Origin: Corythoichthys intestinalis
Lineage: Eukaryota; Chordata; Actinopteri; Syngnathiformes; Syngnathidae
Direction: 5' to 3'
Assembly (NCBI RefSeq): GCF_030265065.1
Contig: NC_080412.1
Coordinates: 36,827,001 to 36,891,000 of the forward strand
DNA length: 64,000 nucleotides
The notes under the pieces were generated by a model that had not been told where the DNA came from, searched no databases, and was given only the letters and a program-made list of their open reading frames with translations. Shown here in pieces: positions 59,440 through 64,000 of this stretch; the first letter of the stretch is position 1, and every line of letters starts with the position of its first letter. Made by a program: the position numbers and the translations under genes.

Positions 59440-60612
59440 AATGTTATGCTAACGCTGATACAGGTCGGACTTTCAGTAGCAAAATTAGTGGTGTGTTCCC
59501 CACCTCCACAACATTGACGTCTTCTTACATTACTTGCAGTGGCTGCAGCAGCTGCTGGCCGAAATAGAACTTCCAATATCCCTCCTTATCAAAGGGGACG
59601 GACGAGGCGGTATGGGGCTGGGGCTGTGAGTGCGTGTGTGTGTGTGTGGGAGGGGGTTGTCAAGTCATCAACCAATCAAATGTGCATTTGAGGCGGAAAA
59701 AATTGACTGGCACACTCAGCAGTGAAAAGGGGTAAATGTAAATCTGAATATAATGAAAATCATTCATTTAATAATGGTAGGGTCAATTCTATCCTTACAA
59801 CATATGGGGAGAAAATCTAAATTACCTATATAGCTGAAGTCATTATATAATGCAAATAAGGTCGCTTAAAAGTTGGTGGGAACAATTTGAGCATCCTGAA
59901 AAGTTGGTAGTGTTATGTCTCCACAGTCCCTATGCAAACCTACAGGGTGACCCCAAAAAAAGTTTACACTGCCACAATACAAATTAAATGCCATGTTTAT
60001 TCATCTTAGAATTAGAATTTAATCACAAATTATACATTATTGTAAAGAACATGTACAGTACACTCTATTTTTCAATGTGTCCTCCCTTAAGTGTCACAAC
60101 AGCCGGAACGCTTGACAGGTCTTCTTTATGTAGGATGCTGGACCTCTCCAAGGCTGCCACAGAAGTTTGTGACTTCTTACAGGCACTGTCCTCCACAGTT
60201 GCCCATATGCTATAATCCAGGGGATTGAGATCTGGACTCTGGGGTGGCCACATATCACCTTGTCAATCAACTTTTTGGTCCGCACAGATCGGCACTTCCA
60301 GACCCAGGTTTTCGTGAGGCTGTTCCAGTATCTTTCAGCTTCTTTTTAACTTTGTAGACTGCACATCTGGATGTTCTCAGATTTGCTGCAATCTCAGTAG
60401 GTGTCAGACCGGTACGCAGCAATTCAGGTACAGCTAAAGTTTTCTTCATTTTCAGCAGAAGCACAGGAATTGTAGAGACGAGAGATTACCAGCTGCATTG
60501 AGTGACCTTAATGAATCACTTAAGCATGACAACCTATTTAGATATGTTTCAATGGCTTTTAAACAAGCAGTCAACTGAGTGTAAACTTTTTTTGGGTCAC
60601 CCTGTACGCTCT
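59440..60612 (-). mobile_element. AAGGGCGTAGGTTTG family, reverse copy 3, split by a mariner
   Basis: Contains AGTTTAATGTTATGCTAACG, CCCCACCTCCACAACATTGA and CATCCTGAAAAGTTGGTAG, the reverse of copies 1 and 2. Its terminus GCAAACC-TA is cut by the mariner and resumes as CGCTCTTG at 60607. Confidence 0.65.
59943..60604 (-). mobile_element. Mariner (DD37D-like), internally deleted, near-perfect TIRs
   Basis: 662 bp between TA dinucleotides. TIRs CAGGGTGACCCCAAAAAAAG and CAGGGTGACCCAAAAAAAGT (complement), continuing TTTACACT. On the minus strand it keeps the N-terminal helix-turn-helix at 60267-60464 (LTPTEIAANLRTSRCAVYKV) and the C-terminal catalytic end near 60250-60065 (WPPQSPDLNPLDYSIW). 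Asp in NPLDYS rather than NPIEN places it with D-D mariners. The middle of the transposase is gone. Confidence 0.85.
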
Positions 60613-61663
60613 TGCGTTGTAATGATTTGTTTTGAAAGTGTTTGCATTTAGTTTAATTTATTTGGGTGGATACACTGCCCACTAGTGGCAATAGTAAATA
60701 TGACATAACTTGTTCAACATGGCTGAATCCAGCTGCTCCCTGTTAAGACCAACACAAGGTACGTTTTTGATTGAGTTGTTTAATGCATTCGTAATTTAGT
60801 TTATAGGCATATTTAGCCATTTTTGTGGGAATACGTGTTTGAACGATTTGTTTAGAGCAGGGGTCCCCAAACTACGGCCCGCAGGCACATTTGGTCCGGC
60901 CCCCTGAACCAAAAAATAAATAAAAACTTTTTTTTTTTTCAATAGTGTTATTTATTTTCTGGCTTTTTTCTGTGAATAACCCAGAGAGGGTTATTTGGTT
61001 ATTATCTATTTAATTAATAGTGTTATTATTTTTACATTATATTATATTATATTATATTATATTATATTATATTATATTATATTATATTATTTTATTTACT
61101 TTTGTTCCGTGAAGAATCCAGAGAGGGTTATTTGATTGTGGCTTTCTGAAAAACAATACATTTTTACATTTAGGCACTCCTGCAATCGTCACACTTTTTC
61201 TGTTACAAACTGACCCCGGCCCCTCATCAGAGAAGGGAAGGGTTATGTGGCCCTTACAGGAAAAAGTTTGGGGACCCCTGGTTTAGAGTATTGTAAACAA
61301 AATGTTAGCGTTTTATTATAGCATTTAAGCAAGCAGACTTTTGCTATGCAAGTTAGCCAATTGTTCTCTTGTTGTACTTAGATCCTCCTTTTTTTTTATT
61401 TTTTATACCGTTTGAGGCTAATCGCAGGTATTTCAGTTCATTTTTAAATGAAAGTGCAATCCTGCATAGTTTGAAGAAACACTCAGGAATTTTATTTTGT
61501 ATTCACATTTAACGCTTTTTTTAAAATGCAATCTTAGCAAGCCTTTGTTTTACATCTCCTAAAATTTATTTTGCAACGCATTATTTGTTCCTAATCTGAT
61601 TACTCGAACTAAATAGTTCATAGATTAATCGACTACTAAAATTATCAATAGCTGTAGCCCTAC
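60612..61663 (+). mobile_element. GCTGCAACGATTAATCG family, best copy, with a nested hAT MITE
   Basis: From TTGCGTTGTAATGATTTG through GATTTGGGTGGATACACTGC-like sequence to TAATCGACTACTAAAATTAT and GCTGTAGCCCTA at 61663. The extreme left end was lost at the junction with the repeat ending at 60612. Interrupted by 60858-61280. Confidence 0.7.
60858..61280. mobile_element. hAT MITE, 423 bp, exact target duplication
   Basis: TIRs CAGGGGTCCCCAAACTACGG and the complement of AAGTTTGGGGACCCCTG. The duplication GTTTAGAG is exact at 60850-60857 and 61281-61288. It contains an (ATTAT)n microsatellite at about 61036-61092 and two copies of CAGAGAGGGTTATTTG. Confidence 0.9.
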
Positions 61664-62401
61664 AGACAATGATTCATATTCACGCAGTCACCGAGTGGGA
61701 AATGAATCTATACGCTGCCTGATGGGAAGTCAGTCTCCTTACAAGCCCATGCATAATTTATCAAATTGCCACATAAAATTGCTTTGAGCTGCACTCACCG
61801 ACCACAAAATGATGTACACCTGCAAAATTTAATGAGATGTAATAGAGAATAGTATTTTTTGTGTGTGTAATTCATTCATTCGAAATCATATCAATCACAA
61901 TAAGTTGCACTGCTTAATTAATATCCCGTACACATATAGTGTGAATGACAAAGATTTTTGCTTTAATGACTAATGCAGTCTTTCCCATAGAGTTGTCAGT
62001 TATTACACAAAGCAACAGGGGGCAAAGTGGCAGTCTTAGGGTGTTAAATGTCAGGTGCCTCATTAGCATTCGTTTCCCACTAATCATGGGGCACTCTGTG
62101 GATAAGCCAGCACAACTGTAAATGTTTCCCTAGCCATCTGTGTCGCAATAAGGACCCAGAAATAGAGAATAATACAATAGCCATTTATTGTACTGAATTA
62201 TTTTGACTTTCATCCAATTGTAAAATATAACTGGAAGTTATATTATTACAGTCAAAACATTGCACATGACCAGTCATTACATTCTGTCAAAATATGTTGC
62301 AGGAAGTGACAAAGCAATGAAAACTAAACAATCTGATTAGATGCTTTGTAAGATTTTTACCATTGAAACGTCAATTACGGTTCATCTGATTGGAGTAGAA
62401 T
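61664..62401. other. Repeat-poor stretch upstream of gng8
   Basis: Around 740 bp without any of the window's repeat families, of moderate complexity (TCACCGAGTGGGAAATGAAT, CAGTCTTAGGGTGTTAAATG, CATTAGCATTCGTTTCCCAC). No exon is evident. It could hold regulatory sequence; that is inference from the absence of repeats. Confidence 0.3.
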
Positions 62402-62580
62402 AACACCACGTGACACGTATTTTGTTCCCAGGTTCTAAGTGGTATTTCCTAATTTGTTTCATTGCATTGGCATATAAAAACACTTTGGTTACCCATAAAG
62501 TTTGGGTTTGTGGTCACGATTTTGAAATTGTATTTTCCACTTTTGTTTACTGTTGTATTTTCTAATGCTTTGATATGTAT
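62402..62580 (+). repeat. Unnamed 180-bp interspersed repeat, copy 2
   Basis: Matches 8788-8968 in order and direction (TTCCCAGGTTCTAAGT, ATAAAAACACTTTGGTT, GTATTTTCCACTTTTGTTTA). Confidence 0.6.
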
Positions 62581-63740
62581 TTTATCGACTTAGTTTGACC
62601 TGAAACACAAAGATATGACATTTAACAAAAATGTTCTGCATAACTAGAAAGTAGAATCGGAAATTTTAATATAGCCTCTAGTTTTATAAACTATTACCTT
62701 TCTAGTGGCATTTTTTCATTTAGTTTGGACCCAGGCAACACAAATAAAATGACTACATGCCCTGTATCATGGTGTAATTTTTAGGGCTGAACGATATTTG
62801 AAAAAACTGACTTTTGGGGGGTTTGCGAGATATATTTGGTAAGGGTGTAATGGTACATATATTTGTATTGAACAATTTCGGTACCCTGTGCCCTCACCTT
62901 TTAAAAGCTGCATTTCAATTTCATTTGAGTTATTTCTGTCTGTCAGTTGCATTTATTTAATTATCTAAACATTAAAGTGGGGAAACTATGCAGTAAAAAA
63001 CAATCCTAAACCCTAACCCATCGCCCATAACCCCCCACTCCTAGGCAGAGTTTGACTTTTGGGGCAGGGGGGGCACAACATGTTGATGACCCCGAAACGC
63101 AGTGTCAGCAATAAAATTAACTTACAAGAATATTTATAATAATAAGTTGACAATGAGCGTTTTTTGTTTCCCATCATTCTTGAGGGGAATTCTAAATCAG
63201 GCTGCTGAGCAATACTTTTCGTCAAGATCGTCATCCATTGAATATGGTACGCCTGCCGGTGTCGTGCCAATGTAGTTACCACCGTCAAAAATTGTATCCA
63301 CTGAGCGGAGCCCTATGGAGGTAGATTTGTGTCTTTATTATTCAGTCAAAAAAAGTTGCTTCAATCAAAATATATATGTTCAACCCCCCAAAAAAATCCC
63401 TTCAATAAAAAAAAAGTGTTTGAATGTAAAAATTAATTTAAAACTCAAAAAACTAAAAAAAAAAAAAAAAAGGGTATATTAAGGATAGGATATTTGTGTC
63501 TCAATCATTCAATCCCTCAAAAAGTTGTTTTTTTCATTTTCAATCAAAGAAAAAAAATGAAAAATAAAATTGCCCTCCCCTAATATTTATTTTTGTTATG
63601 AAAATTATATGCAAAGCAAATGAACGTCTAAGGTGCTAGTCACATGATCTGTTCGAAAAATAATTTTGACCCAGTATAAAAATCTTTTTTTTTGTTCATT
63701 CATTTTTGTTGCAGTTTTATTGCTTTACAGTTTTTATATA
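62581..63740. other. Intergenic, AT-rich, unassigned
   Basis: A-runs at about 63455-63472 and near 63410. The phrase TTTTAGGGCTGAACGATAT at about 62780 may be a hAT-type terminus without a partner. No gene. Confidence 0.35.
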
Positions 63741-64000
63741 TGGCGAAAAACACTCAATTTGGCCCAATTTATAAATTGTCTGATATGCATGTGTGATACG
63801 TCATTGTAAAAATTAAAATCTCAATTTTCTGGGGGAAGAAAAATTTTGAACAGGAGGGCATTAAAAAAAAAAAAAAAAAAAAAATTAAACAGCAAAACCC
63901 TATCTGGAGGTGAGAGCATGCGAGAGCAGAATTAGACGCCATGATTTTAACAAGATATTATTGCGCACTTACCTTGTTTTGATCAAAAAACTCCATGTTA
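63741..64000 (+). mobile_element. TGGCGGAAAAC family, partial copy at the window edge
   Basis: TATGGCGAAAAACACTCAAT then TGTCTGATATGCATGTGTGA and GAACAGGAGGGCATT, as in 53943 onward. Continues beyond the window. Confidence 0.75.

Noticed and set aside
63008-63035. CCCTAACCC-like motif resembling telomere repeat
   Set aside because: Only about two imperfect units; chance or a trivial simple repeat.

Overview
The window is vertebrate nuclear DNA, almost certainly from a teleost fish. Coding exons are short, obey GT-AG splicing and sit in long AT-rich introns. The interspersed repeats are those of fish genomes: Tc1/mariner elements with long terminal inverted repeats (TIRs), hAT-type elements with 8-bp target duplications, and a (GGCAA)n-tailed non-LTR fragment. 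I cannot name the species.

Four host genes can be read exon by exon, and every internal junction closes in phase. (1) 1-8537, minus strand: the first six coding exons of a skeletal-type ryanodine receptor (ryr1-like); the gene runs off the left edge. (2) 12735-37447, plus strand: a complete nfrkb (INO80 subunit G) in 25 coding exons, 1276 codons plus stop. (3) 39652-43501, minus strand: a complete tmem45b-like gene, five coding exons, 278 residues. (4) 50506-55403, minus strand: a complete gng8-like G-protein gamma subunit, two coding exons, 70 residues, CaaX box CEIL. ryr1 and nfrkb are divergent, nfrkb and tmem45b convergent, and tmem45b and gng8 lie in tandem on the minus strand. In human, RYR1 and GNG8 are on 19q13 while NFRKB and TMEM45B are on 11q24, so the window mixes two human neighbourhoods. 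The genes do not form one pathway: a Ca2+ release channel, a chromatin-remodelling subunit, a Golgi/endosomal membrane protein and a signalling subunit.

The other roughly 90% is a dense record of DNA-transposon insertions. At least seven Tc1/mariner copies are present: 2490-4050 (a fold-back of two transposase arms), 16857-17705, 19060-20279, 22098-24010, 27004-28776, 46905-48282 and 58872-59371, plus a DD37D-like mariner deletion derivative at 59943-60604. Many hAT-like elements carry readable 8-bp target duplications, several exact, and many are nested. Examples are the three-level nest at 48628-50064, the same-family nest at 37736-39521, which fills the gap between nfrkb and tmem45b, and the composite at 51955-55258 in the gng8 intron.

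Repeat families I cannot name recur: a TTAA-target TIR element of about 1.5 kb (31765-33282, 52105-53650), a 1-1.5 kb element ending in TGGCGGAAAAC (8983-10448, 53943-54952, 40212-40330, 63741-64000), an AAGGGCGTAGGTTTG repeat in three copies, and a 180-bp repeat in two copies. A satellite of about 365 bp (56330-58440) grew inside a hAT-like element. No prokaryote-type system, CRISPR array, rRNA or tRNA was seen. What looks new is the repeat architecture, not a new protein system.
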